48,558 nucleotides of DNA from Streptomyces flavotricini (GTDB lineage Bacteria > Actinomycetota > Actinomycetes > Streptomycetales > Streptomycetaceae): NCBI RefSeq assembly GCF_020639365.1, contig NZ_JAINUL010000001.1, forward strand, positions 6,234,029 to 6,282,586, in the 5' to 3' direction. The notes beneath the pieces are model-generated. The model searched no databases. It was not told where the DNA came from and saw nothing but the letters and a program-made list of their open reading frames with translations. This document shows positions 16,090-23,911 of the stretch, in pieces (position 1 is the first letter of the stretch; each line of letters begins with the position of its first letter). The translations under genes and the position numbers were made by a program.

Positions 16090-16820
16090 GGCTGGCTGTC
16101 TCCCTCGGTGGCCGTCGCTGGTCGCCTCACTCTAGTCGTACGCCGATAGCGCACCCACGCGTAGACGAAGCCGAGCGAGAAGCCCACCAGGTGGGCGAGG
16201 TACGCCACCCCGGGGCCGCTGCCCGCGCGGTGCGCCGCCACCCACTGGAGGGCGAACCAGAACAGCAGGACCAGCCACGCCGGGAAGCGCAGCGGGAGGA
16301 ACAGGAGGAAGGGGAACAGGCTCGTCACGCGGGCGCGCGGGAACAGGCAGAGGAAGGCGCCCAGTACCGCGGAGATCGCCCCCGAGGCGCCGACCAGGGT
16401 CTGGTCCGAGGAGGCGTTGGCCGCCGCGTACGCCGCCAGCGCCAGGTAGCCCGTACAGATGTAGAACGACAGGAACTCCGGTCGCCCCATCCGCTCCTGC
16501 GTCATCACGCCGAAGACGTACAGGAACAGCATGTTGCCGAGCAGGTGCAGCCAGCTGCCGTGCACGAACAGGGCGGTGAGCGGAGTCAGCAGGGCCCGCG
16601 CCGAGCCGGTGAAGAGCTCGTCCGGGACCACCCCCCAGCGCCGGAAGTACGCGGTCCCCGTCTCCAGTAACCGCTCGCCCGTCCCGTACGAGGGATTCAG
16701 CCCCGAGGACGGGCCGAGGAGGAACACCACGCAGCAGCCGGCGATCAGCGCGTGGACGACCACCGGGCCCCGGGCGGCCTCCCGGAGGGCCTGCCACTTT
16801 ACGATCATGCGATCGAGCAT
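16086..16820 (-). CDS. rhomboid family intramembrane serine protease
   Basis: A 244-residue membrane protein with six predicted helices. The rhomboid catalytic dyad is seen as Ser146 in GASGAISAVLG and His210 in AHLVGF, and the HGSWLHLLGNM motif of helix 2 is present (His87, His92, Asn96). It cleaves membrane proteins within the bilayer; the substrate is unknown. ATG at 16820 with GGGAGGG 12 bases upstream; an ATG at 16808 is an alternative. It is divergent from the zinc-ribbon gene. Confidence 0.9.
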   Translation of the reverse strand: MLDRMIVKWQALREAARGPVVVHALIAGCCVVFLLGPSSGLNPSYGTGERLLETGTAYFRRWGVVPDELFTGSARALLTPLTALFVHGSWLHLLGNMLFLYVFGVMTQERMGRPEFLSFYICTGYLALAAYAAANASSDQTLVGASGAISAVLGAFLCLFPRARVTSLFPFLLFLPLRFPAWLVLLFWFALQWVAAHRAGSGPGVAYLAHLVGFSLGFVYAWVRYRRTTRVRRPATATEGDSQP

Positions 16821-16882
16821 GACCCAAGCGAACCCTCCCGGAGCACCGGCAGGCCGTAGGGTTACGAGCTGCGGTCCGCCGA

Positions 16883-16910
16883 TTGACGCGGACGGCGGCT
16901 TTAATTGAAT
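16883..16910 (+). promoter_or_regulatory. promoter of the zinc-ribbon gene
   Basis: TTGACG (16883-16888) and TTGAAT (16905-16910) with a 16-base spacer fit a principal sigma factor promoter. The predicted start is about 20 bases before the ATG at 16936, and GAAGGAGAG lies between. Confidence 0.5.
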
Positions 16911-16935
16911 CAGCTACGAAGGAGAGAGCGGCCTG

Positions 16936-17175
16936 ATGACGGTTCCCCTGCCGACCGACACCACCCGGTGGCGCTGCACGCTGTGCGGCAACCTCACGCG
17001 TTTCGACGTCACTCGTTCGTTGAAGGTCGTGGAGTACGTCCACCTGGACCTTGCCGGGGAGCCCAAGGTCGAGGAGCGCGAGGTGGTCAATGAGACCATC
17101 GAGTCGGTCCGCTGCCGGTGGTGCAACGCGGTGGACCAGATCGAGCTCGTGGACAGGCCGGGCGCGGACTCCTGA
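16936..17175 (+). CDS. small zinc-ribbon protein, function unknown
   Basis: A 79-residue protein with two cysteine pairs, CTLC (Cys14, Cys17) and CRWC (Cys60, Cys63), which would form a zinc ribbon. The middle is rich in Glu and Val (PKVEEREVVNE). AAGGAG precedes the ATG at a good distance. It is a conserved actinobacterial small protein as far as I recall, but I do not know its role. It is likely co-transcribed with the NYN-domain gene 43 bases downstream, which suggests an RNA-related job as a weak inference. Confidence 0.8.
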   Translation: MTVPLPTDTTRWRCTLCGNLTRFDVTRSLKVVEYVHLDLAGEPKVEEREVVNETIESVRCRWCNAVDQIELVDRPGADS

Positions 17176-17218
17176 CGGAGCCCCGCCCGCAGGTGAATGA
17201 CGGTAGGGGTGACGGATT

Positions 17219-18580
17219 GTGGAGCCAGCAAGCGGCGCTGAGCCGGCCGACGCGGCCGGCGACGCCGCCGAGGTGCTCGACCGCCCGCTGCCGGAAGGCG
17301 TGCGGCGCCGGGTCGTCGCGCTCGTCTCGGACGCCTTCGGCGGACTGACGGTCGCGGACCTCCCGGCGCAGCTGCGCCAGTACGCCCGGTTCACCCCGAC
17401 CCGGCGCGCCAAGTTCGCGGGCAACGCGATGGCCGCGGCGGTGGAGGCGGACGCCGTCTTCCGGGGCCGCGTCGCCGAGAAGCTGCGCGAGGCGCAGGCC
17501 GAGCTGGCCGGCGCCCTGGAGTCCGGCGCCCCGCCGGCCGCCGCGGACCCGCTGGACGTGGCGGCCGCCGCCTACGTGCTGCGCCCGGTCGGCTGGGTGA
17601 AGCTGGTGGCCGCCGCGGGCGAGGAGGCGCAGCGCGCCGACGCCGAGCGGGTCGGCGAGGAGACCCGGCGCGAACTGGACCGGCTGCGCGAGGAACTGGC
17701 CCACGCTCGGGACGCGCAGCGTCTGGGCGGTGAGCAGGTGCGGGCCGACCTGGACGCGGCGCGCAAGGAAGTGGAATCGCTCCAGCGCAAGCTGCGCAGC
17801 GCCCAGAGCGACGTGAAGCGCGGCGAGGCGGCCCTGCGCAAGGTCACCGCCGAGATCGAGGGGATCCGGGGCGAGGCCGCCGCGCAGGTGACCGCCGCCG
17901 AGAGCGAGACCCGGCGGCTCAAGTCCCGCCTCGCGGAGGTCGAGACGGCGCTGGAGACCTCCCGCCGGGCCACCCGCGAGGGCCGCAGCGTCGAGGACAT
18001 GCGGCTGCGGCTGCTGCTGGACACCGTGCTGGACGCGGCCCAGGGGCTGCGCCGCGAGCTGGCGCTGCCGCCGGTCTCGACGCGGCCGGCCGACACCGTG
18101 GACGCGGTGGAGCCGGGCCGGATGACCCCGAAGGACATCGCGGCGCGCGCCCTGTCGGAGACCGATCCGGCGCTGCTGGACCAGCTGTTGGCGCTGCCCC
18201 AGGCCCATCTGGTGGTCGACGGGTACAACGTGACGAAGACCGGCTATCCGACGATGCCGCTGGAGAAGCAGCGGCTGCGGCTGCTGGGCGGGCTGTCGAT
18301 GCTGGCCGCGCAGACGGGCGCGGAGATGACCTGCGTCTTCGACGGCGCGGAACTGGCGGCCCCGGTGCTGCTCGCGCCGCCGCGCGGGGTGCGGGTGCTG
18401 TTCTCCAAGCCCGGCGTGACGGCGGACGAGCTGATCCGCCAGCTGGTGCGCGCGGAGCCGCCCGGCCGGCCGGTGGTCGTGGTCTCCACCGACCGTGAGG
18501 TGGCCGACGGTGTGGCGAAGGCCGGAGCACGCCCCGTGACGTCCGCTTTGTTGCTGAAGCGGCTTTCGCGCGTTTCGTAA
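17219..18580 (+). CDS. NYN-domain (YacP-like) ribonuclease with a coiled-coil middle
   Basis: A 453-residue protein. Residues 20-130 form an alpha-helical domain, 145-265 a charged coiled coil, and 315-453 a NYN domain of the YacP/Rae1 type (DGYNVTKTGYP with the first metal-binding Asp, FDGAE, and a VVSTDREVADG motif near the end). NYN domains are PIN-like metal-dependent ribonucleases; Bacillus Rae1 cleaves mRNA on the ribosome, but the long actinobacterial N-terminus differs. GTG start after GGGGTGA. Confidence 0.82.
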   Translation: MEPASGAEPADAAGDAAEVLDRPLPEGVRRRVVALVSDAFGGLTVADLPAQLRQYARFTPTRRAKFAGNAMAAAVEADAVFRGRVAEKLREAQAELAGALESGAPPAAADPLDVAAAAYVLRPVGWVKLVAAAGEEAQRADAERVGEETRRELDRLREELAHARDAQRLGGEQVRADLDAARKEVESLQRKLRSAQSDVKRGEAALRKVTAEIEGIRGEAAAQVTAAESETRRLKSRLAEVETALETSRRATREGRSVEDMRLRLLLDTVLDAAQGLRRELALPPVSTRPADTVDAVEPGRMTPKDIAARALSETDPALLDQLLALPQAHLVVDGYNVTKTGYPTMPLEKQRLRLLGGLSMLAAQTGAEMTCVFDGAELAAPVLLAPPRGVRVLFSKPGVTADELIRQLVRAEPPGRPVVVVSTDREVADGVAKAGARPVTSALLLKRLSRVS

Positions 18581-18701
18581 CTCCTAGCTGGAATGCCCGA
18601 TTTCGCAGAGCCGGCAGGGAACGTACCGTCAAGTGCCCTGCACAGAGCGTGGGCTGTAGGTAAAGAACCTGGTCGGCGGCCAAGTTTTTTGCCGACAGGA
18701 T

Positions 18702-18731
18702 TTGAACTGATCACAGCGAGGTCACTAGGGT
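18702..18731 (+). promoter_or_regulatory. promoter of the first NlpC/P60 gene
   Basis: TTGAAC (18702-18707) and TAGGGT (18726-18731) with 18 bases between them. The transcript would begin near 18738, giving a leader of about 100 bases that contains inverted CGGCAG/CTGCCG segments. I checked for a c-di-AMP riboswitch and could not find its conserved core. Confidence 0.45.
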
Positions 18732-18839
18732 CGGCTCAAACCTTCGTGCGGCAGTTCACTCATTCGGGGTGACGGCGGAGGTGCGCTGCCGAGCCCTGCG
18801 ACTGTATTCGGCGGCTCCAGGCATAAGGAGCTCGCGTTC

Positions 18840-19874
18840 GTGGCGTCCCACCGTCGACCCAAGCCGCCGACCCGCACCCGCGTGAGCGTGCTCACCGCCC
18901 TCGCCACCGCGGCCGTCGCCCTCTCCTCCCAGTCGGCCATGGCCGCCCCGGCCAAGCCGAGCAAGGACGAGGTCAAGAGCAAGGTCGACGCCCTCTATGA
19001 GGAGTCCGAGCAGGCCACCGAGAAGTTCAACGGGGCCAAGGAGCGCCAGGAGAAGCTGGAGAAGGAAATCTCGCAGCTCCAGGACCAGGTCGCGCGCGGC
19101 CAGGACGAGCTCAACGGCCTGCGCAACACGCTCGGTTCGATGGCGACGGCCCAGTACCGCGGCGGCGGCCTCGACCCGTCCATGCTGCTCCTGCTCTCCT
19201 CCGACCCGGACGCCTTCCTCGACAAGGCCTCCACGCTCCAGCAGGTGAGCGGCAAGCAGGTCGAGGCGATAACGAAGATCCAGGCCAAGCAGCGCAGCCT
19301 CGCGCAGCAGCGTCAGGAAGCCACCGGCAAGCTCGCCGACCTCGAAGCCGTCCGCAAGGAACTCGCCGAGAAGAAGGCGGCGGCCCAGAGCAAGCTCGCC
19401 GACGCCCAGGCCCTCCTCAACACGCTGACCGCCGAGGAGCGGGGCCAGTTGAAGAGCGACGCGGCCAAGGACGGTCAGGCCGCCGCGGACGCCGCCGGCT
19501 CCAAGGGTGCGGTGAAGGGCTCGGGCCGGGCCGGGGCGGCCCTCGCCGCCGCGATCACCCAGAAGGGCGACCGCTACCACATGGGCGACACCGGCCCCGA
19601 CTCGTGGGACTGCTCGGGCCTGACCCAGTGGGCCTACGCCCAGGCCGGCGTCAAGATCAGCCGCGTCACCACCACGCAGGCCAACGACGGCACGCGCATC
19701 TACAACCAGAGCGACCTCCAGCCCGGAGACCTGGTCCTCTTCTACGACGACCTGCACCACGTCGGCCTCTACGCGGGCAACGGCCAGGTCTTCCACGCCT
19801 CCAACCCGACCGGTGGCGTCCGTTACGAGGCCATGAAGAACATGCCGTTCCAGTTCGGCGTCCGCGTCGGCTGA
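18840..19874 (+). CDS. secreted NlpC/P60 peptidoglycan hydrolase, first of a tandem pair
   Basis: A 344-residue cell-wall endopeptidase. It has a signal peptide (about 1-36, ending AMA-AP), a long coiled coil (about 42-205) and an NlpC/P60 domain (about 228-344). The catalytic cysteine is in WDCSGL (Cys258), with His307 in HHVGLY and His319 as the third residue. Enzymes of this build cut the D-Glu-diaminopimelate bond in stem peptides, with the coiled coil holding them inactive or docked. GTG start after AAGGAG. A paralogue with the same architecture follows immediately. Confidence 0.92.
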   Translation: MASHRRPKPPTRTRVSVLTALATAAVALSSQSAMAAPAKPSKDEVKSKVDALYEESEQATEKFNGAKERQEKLEKEISQLQDQVARGQDELNGLRNTLGSMATAQYRGGGLDPSMLLLLSSDPDAFLDKASTLQQVSGKQVEAITKIQAKQRSLAQQRQEATGKLADLEAVRKELAEKKAAAQSKLADAQALLNTLTAEERGQLKSDAAKDGQAAADAAGSKGAVKGSGRAGAALAAAITQKGDRYHMGDTGPDSWDCSGLTQWAYAQAGVKISRVTTTQANDGTRIYNQSDLQPGDLVLFYDDLHHVGLYAGNGQVFHASNPTGGVRYEAMKNMPFQFGVRVG

Positions 19875-20124
19875 CCCGCCCGAGGGCCGCGCGCCCGCCC
19901 CGGGCCGCGCCGTACACCGCCCATCCGGGCGAATTCCGCGCCCCTGCTGTGACCACACGCCCCGCCGGTGACCTGCGTCTCCGGCGGGGCGTCGGCGTAT
20001 GCGCCCCGCCGGGGTCGTTGGCCGGGGTGTAGCGGCGCGGTTACTGTCTGCCAGCGCGGAACCCGGCACACGGCCGCCCACGGGGGGCGGACCCGGTCCC
20101 GCGCAGCGGAAGGGAGCGGCTCCA

Positions 20125-21168
20125 GTGGCGTCCCATCGTCGGCCCGGGCTCGGCAGCCTCGACAGGAACACCAAGGTCACCTTCCTGACCGCCGCCGCGG
20201 CCGCCGCCGCGGCAGCCCTGACCGGCGCGCCGGCACTCGCGGCCCCCACCCTCCCGCAGGAGCCCGCGGCCGGCGCCCGTGCCCAGGTCGACCGGCTCTT
20301 CGAGGAGGCCGAACAGGCCACCGAGCGCTACAACCGGGCGGACGAGCGGGCCGGCCGGCTGCGCACCGAGATCGACCGGGCCCAGGACGCACTGGCCCGC
20401 GGCCAGGAGCGCATCAACACCATGCGCGGCCTCCTCGGCGCCTTCGCCGGAGCCCAGTACCGCTCCGGCGGCATCGACCCCGCCGTCGAGCTGATGCTCT
20501 CCGAGGACCCCGACGAGTACCTCGACAAGGCCTCCCAGCTGAACCGGCTGACGGACCGCCAGGCCCGACAGCTCGACGAACTGCGCAAGGAGCAGCGCCG
20601 GCTGGGCCAGCAGCGCCACGAGGCCTCGCAGAAGCTGGCCGAACTCGACACCGTACGGGCCGACGTGGCCCGCCAGAAGCGCGCCGTCACCGCCAAGCTG
20701 GCCGCGGCCCGCCGGCTCCTCAACGCCATGCCCACCCAGGAGCGGGCCGAGTTCGAGCGGGCCTCGCGCTCGGGCGGGCGCCCCGACGGCCTGCCCGAGC
20801 CGAACTCCCTCGGACCCTCCTCGGGCCGCGCCGCGACCGCCGTGATGGCCGCCCGGGCCGCCGTCGGCCGCCCGTACATCTGGGGCTCCACCGGGCCCTC
20901 CGGATTCGACTGCTCCGGGCTGATGGTGTGGTCGTACCGGCAGGCGGGGGTCTCCCTGCCGCGCACCTCGCAGGCCCAGCGGTACGCGGGCCGCCAGGTC
21001 CCGCTCTCGCAGGCGCAGCCTGGCGACCTGGTCACGTACCGCTCCGACGCCAGCCATGTCGGCATGTACGTCGGCAACGGCCAGGTGGTGCACGCCCCGT
21101 ACCCGGGGGCGCGGGTGCGCTACGACCCGGTGGGGATGATGCCGGTGTCCTCCGTGACCCGTCCCTGA
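20125..21168 (+). CDS. secreted NlpC/P60 peptidoglycan hydrolase, second of a tandem pair
   Basis: A 347-residue paralogue of the preceding gene: same ASHRRP opening, signal peptide to about residue 40, coiled coil 50-200, and NlpC/P60 domain with Cys263 (FDCSGL), His311 (SHVGMY) and His323. The linker and catalytic-domain surface differ enough for different substrates or timing. The GTG at 20125 has AAGGGAG eight bases upstream and the family N-terminus begins there; the frame is open from 19999 but that extension is not conserved with the paralogue. It has a 250-base upstream region of its own. Confidence 0.9.
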   Translation: MASHRRPGLGSLDRNTKVTFLTAAAAAAAAALTGAPALAAPTLPQEPAAGARAQVDRLFEEAEQATERYNRADERAGRLRTEIDRAQDALARGQERINTMRGLLGAFAGAQYRSGGIDPAVELMLSEDPDEYLDKASQLNRLTDRQARQLDELRKEQRRLGQQRHEASQKLAELDTVRADVARQKRAVTAKLAAARRLLNAMPTQERAEFERASRSGGRPDGLPEPNSLGPSSGRAATAVMAARAAVGRPYIWGSTGPSGFDCSGLMVWSYRQAGVSLPRTSQAQRYAGRQVPLSQAQPGDLVTYRSDASHVGMYVGNGQVVHAPYPGARVRYDPVGMMPVSSVTRP

Positions 21169-21192
21169 GCCGCCCCCGGCCCGGGGCGTGCG

Positions 21193-21198
21193 TACGAT
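21193..21198 (+). promoter_or_regulatory. -10 box of a leaderless gene
   Basis: TACGAT lies six bases before the ATG at 21205, which has no ribosome binding site. The spacing places transcript start at the A of the ATG. Confidence 0.5.
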
Positions 21199-21204
21199 CG
21201 TCGG

Positions 21205-22329
21205 ATGTCCCCGGTCCACCGGCCCTTCCTCCTGCGCGTACTGCCGCTCCTGCTGGGCGTGCTGCTCGCCGGATGCGCCGCGCCCGCACCGCGCGACGCC
21301 GCCGAGGGGGACATCCGGGAGGCCGTCGCCGCCTGGTCGCGGACGCCGCCCGCGCAGCTCGCCCGGATCCCGCTGGAGGGATGGGCGTACGAGGTCTCCG
21401 CGGTCCGGCGCGACGGCGAGCGGGCCACTGCCCGGGCGGAGCTGCGCTACCGGCTCACCGGCTACGACAGGGCTGCGGCCGGGTCGGCCCGCGAGGTGCT
21501 GCTGAGCCGGGACGGCGGGGCGTGGCGGGTCACCGGGGACCGGGCCGCGCCGGGCGCACCGCCCCAGCTGTGGGACCAGGGCCCGGTGGAGGTGGTCGAG
21601 GGCGCCCACGCGCTCGTGCTCGGCGCCGGCGGGTCCCCGCAGACCCTGTCCGAGGTCGCGGCGGAGGCCGAGCGGGCGGTGCCCGCGGCGAGCGCCGCCT
21701 GGCCGAAGCCGTGGGCGGGCCGGGTGGTGGTGCTGGTGCCGGGCTCGCTGGAGCGGATGGCGCAGCTGCTGGGCCGGCCGGCCGCCGAGTACCGGGGCAT
21801 GGGGGCCGTCACGACGGGCCGGGTGGGCGCGGCGTCGGCCCCCGCCGACCGCGTCGTCGTCAACCCGGAGGGCTGGGCGGAGCTCAGCGCGGCGGGCCGG
21901 GGGGTGGTCCTGACCCACGAGGTCACGCACGTGGCCACCCGGGCCGCCACCACCGCCCGGACCCCGCTGTGGCTCTCCGAGGGCTTCGCGGACTGGGCGG
22001 CGTACCGCGGAGGGTCCACCACCGCGCAGCAGGGCGCGCCCGCGCTGGGCCGGGCGGTCCGCGCGGGGGAGCTGCCGGCCGCGCTCCCCGCCGACGGGGC
22101 GTTCGCCTTCGGCGGCGACCCGCAGGCGCTGGCCCGCGCGTACGAGGGCGCCTGGCTGGCCTGCCGGCTGATCGCGGCCAAGTGGGGCGACACCACGCTG
22201 GTCCGCCTCTACGAACGGGCGGGCCGCGAGCCCCTGGCCACGGCCCTGGAGGAGACCGTCGGAGGCGATCTGCCCGGTCTCACCCTGGCCTGGCAGGCGA
22301 GCCTGCGCCAGGAGCTGGGCGCGCCCTAG
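21205..22329 (+). CDS. lipoprotein with gluzincin metallopeptidase motif
   Basis: A 374-residue lipoprotein with signal peptide ending VLLAGC (Cys24). Residues 35-120 resemble a small NTF2-like or lipoprotein domain; the C-terminal half has HEVTH (238-242) and a downstream WLSEGFADW with Glu259, the zinc-binding pattern of HExxH...E peptidases. The substrate is unknown; surface location and neighbours (NlpC/P60 enzymes, PimB) suggest envelope work. The ATG is probably leaderless (TACGAT six bases upstream). Confidence 0.8.
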   Translation: MSPVHRPFLLRVLPLLLGVLLAGCAAPAPRDAAEGDIREAVAAWSRTPPAQLARIPLEGWAYEVSAVRRDGERATARAELRYRLTGYDRAAAGSAREVLLSRDGGAWRVTGDRAAPGAPPQLWDQGPVEVVEGAHALVLGAGGSPQTLSEVAAEAERAVPAASAAWPKPWAGRVVVLVPGSLERMAQLLGRPAAEYRGMGAVTTGRVGAASAPADRVVVNPEGWAELSAAGRGVVLTHEVTHVATRAATTARTPLWLSEGFADWAAYRGGSTTAQQGAPALGRAVRAGELPAALPADGAFAFGGDPQALARAYEGAWLACRLIAAKWGDTTLVRLYERAGREPLATALEETVGGDLPGLTLAWQASLRQELGAP

Positions 22330-22331
22330 CT

Positions 22332-22444
22332 GGGGGGTGTCCGCAAGTGGCGCCGGCCGCCCGCAGGGCGGTCCCGCGGCGTCCGGTGCGTGCGCTCGGT
22401 GTGCCGGGCGTCGCGGGGCAGGCGGGCTTGTGCGGACACCCCCC
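22332..22444. repeat. 14-bp inverted repeat with an 85-base structured centre
   Basis: GGGGGGTGTCCGCA (22332-22345) and TGCGGACACCCCCC (22431-22444) are perfect inverted copies. Inside is a CCGCCC/GGGCGG hairpin. The element fills the space between the lipoprotein peptidase stop and the mannosyltransferase promoter. It could be a terminator, a structured RNA or a miniature mobile element. Confidence 0.55.
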
Positions 22445-22505
22445 GGGACCGAGCCGGTGGCTGGGGGAGGGGCCGCGCCGGGGCGTCCGGTACTGTCGGC
22501 AGGCG

Positions 22506-23648
22506 ATGCACAAGACGCTGATCGTGACCAACGACTTCCCGCCGCGACCGGGCGGCATCCAGGCCTTCCTGCACAACATGGCACTGCGGCTGGATCCCGA
22601 CCGGATCGTCGTCTACGCCTCCACCTGGAAGCACGGCGCGGAGGGGCGCGAGGCCACCGCCGCCTTCGACGCGGAGCAGCCGTTCCAGGTCGTGCGCGAC
22701 CGTACGACGATGCTGCTGCCGACCCCGCGGGTGACCCGGCGGGCCGTCGGGCTGCTGCGCGAGCACGGCTGCGAGTCGGTGTGGTTCGGGGCGGCGGCCC
22801 CGCTGGGGCTGATGGGCCCGGCGCTGCGCAGGGCCGGGGCGAAGCGGATCGTGGCCACCACCCACGGGCACGAGGCGGGCTGGGCGCAGCTGCCGGCCGC
22901 TCGGCAGCTGCTGCGCCGGATCGGCGAGGGCACGGACACGCTGACGTACCTGGGCGAGTACACGCGCTCGCGGATCGCCTCGGCGCTGACGGACCGGGCG
23001 GCCGCGCGGATGGTGCAACTCCCTCCGGGGGTGGACGAGAAGACCTTCCACCCCGGGTCGGGCGGGGCGGAGATCCGGGCCCGGCTGGGGCTGTCGGACC
23101 GGCCCGTGGTGGTCTGCGTCTCGCGGCTGGTCCCGCGCAAGGGGCAGGACACCCTGATCGAGGCGATGCCGCGGATCCTGGCCGCGGTGCCGGACGCCGT
23201 ACTGCTGGTGGTAGGCGGGGGCCCGTACGAGGCGGACCTGCGGGCGCTGGCCGTCTCCACCGGGGTCGCGGACTCGGTGGTCTTCACGGGCGCCGTCCCC
23301 TGGGCCGAACTGCCCGCCCACTACGGCGCCGGGGACGTCTTCGCGATGCCCTGCCGGACCCGGCGGGGCGGGCTGGACGTGGAGGGCCTGGGCATCGTCT
23401 ACCTGGAGGCCTCGGCGACCGGACTGCCGGTGGTCGCGGGCGACTCCGGCGGGGCGCCGGACGCGGTACTGGAGGGCGAGACGGGCTGGGTGGTGCGGGG
23501 CGGGGTCCCCGAGGACGCGGCGGAGCGCGTGATCGCCCTGCTCCGGGACCCGGAACTGCGCCGCCGCATGGGCGAGCGGGGCCGCGCCTGGGTCGAGGAG
23601 AAGTGGCGCTGGGACCTGCTGGCCGACCGGCTGCGCGAACTGCTCTGA
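22506..23648 (+). CDS. pimB: PimB-type mannosyltransferase (GT4), phosphatidylinositol mannoside synthesis
   Basis: A 380-residue GT-B glycosyltransferase. It is predicted to add the second mannose to phosphatidylinositol monomannoside from GDP-mannose at the inner membrane face. Motifs are the N-terminal VTNDFPPRPGGIQ, THGHEAGW, the donor-site SRLVPRKGQD, and the EX7E-like segment GLDVEGLGIVYLEASATG. These match mycobacterial PimB' (Rv2188c) as I recall it, which also lies beside fadD15. The ATG has no good ribosome binding site, but TACTGT (22491-22496) nine bases upstream suggests a leaderless start. Confidence 0.87.
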   Translation: MHKTLIVTNDFPPRPGGIQAFLHNMALRLDPDRIVVYASTWKHGAEGREATAAFDAEQPFQVVRDRTTMLLPTPRVTRRAVGLLREHGCESVWFGAAAPLGLMGPALRRAGAKRIVATTHGHEAGWAQLPAARQLLRRIGEGTDTLTYLGEYTRSRIASALTDRAAARMVQLPPGVDEKTFHPGSGGAEIRARLGLSDRPVVVCVSRLVPRKGQDTLIEAMPRILAAVPDAVLLVVGGGPYEADLRALAVSTGVADSVVFTGAVPWAELPAHYGAGDVFAMPCRTRRGGLDVEGLGIVYLEASATGLPVVAGDSGGAPDAVLEGETGWVVRGGVPEDAAERVIALLRDPELRRRMGERGRAWVEEKWRWDLLADRLRELL

Positions 23649-23661
23649 CCGGCCCCGGAAG

Positions 23662-23850
23662 GTGGCCGTCATCGTCAACGGGTCCCCCCTGGCGGGCGAC
23701 CGGGCCGCGGCCGCGGCGTACCGCGCCACGAGATGCGGCGTGCTCGCCTTCGGCGAGGCCCCGCGCCAGGAGCCGGAGCCGCGGCGGGTGCGGGTCCGCG
23801 CCGTCGGGCCCGGGATCCCGGACCGTGATCCTCCGCCACACCTGACTGTT
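23662..23850 (+). pseudogene. remnant of a short-chain dehydrogenase/reductase
   Basis: Reading from 23662 gives about 60 residues that align with the C-terminal half of SDR enzymes: VIVNGSPLAG for the IVNxSSxAG strand, AAYRATRCGVLAFGEAPRQE for the YxxxK helix, and VRVRAVGPG for the VRVxxVxPG strand. The active-site lysine is arginine, the nucleotide-binding half is missing and the match fades after about 23850. This is a decayed gene fragment between pimB and the cholesterol oxidase gene. Confidence 0.6.
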
Positions 23851-23911
23851 CCTCAGATGTCTGTCAACACCGCCTCTGGGTGGACGGCCCGATTCCGCCC
23901 ATGATGCGGCC

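Noticed and set aside
18672..18696. GTCGGC/GCCGAC stem with a T6 run as a terminator of the NYN gene
   Set aside because: The T run is in the loop rather than after the stem, so it does not fit an intrinsic terminator.
18732..18839. Possible c-di-AMP (ydaO) riboswitch before the NlpC/P60 gene
   Set aside because: Such genes are often controlled this way in Streptomyces, but the conserved GAATCCG and GGGTGAATCC core segments are not present.
19968..23648. Long plus-strand frame that would fuse sequence upstream to the mannosyltransferase
   Set aside because: Only the last 380 residues match a family; the earlier part is another frame of the NlpC/P60 and peptidase genes.
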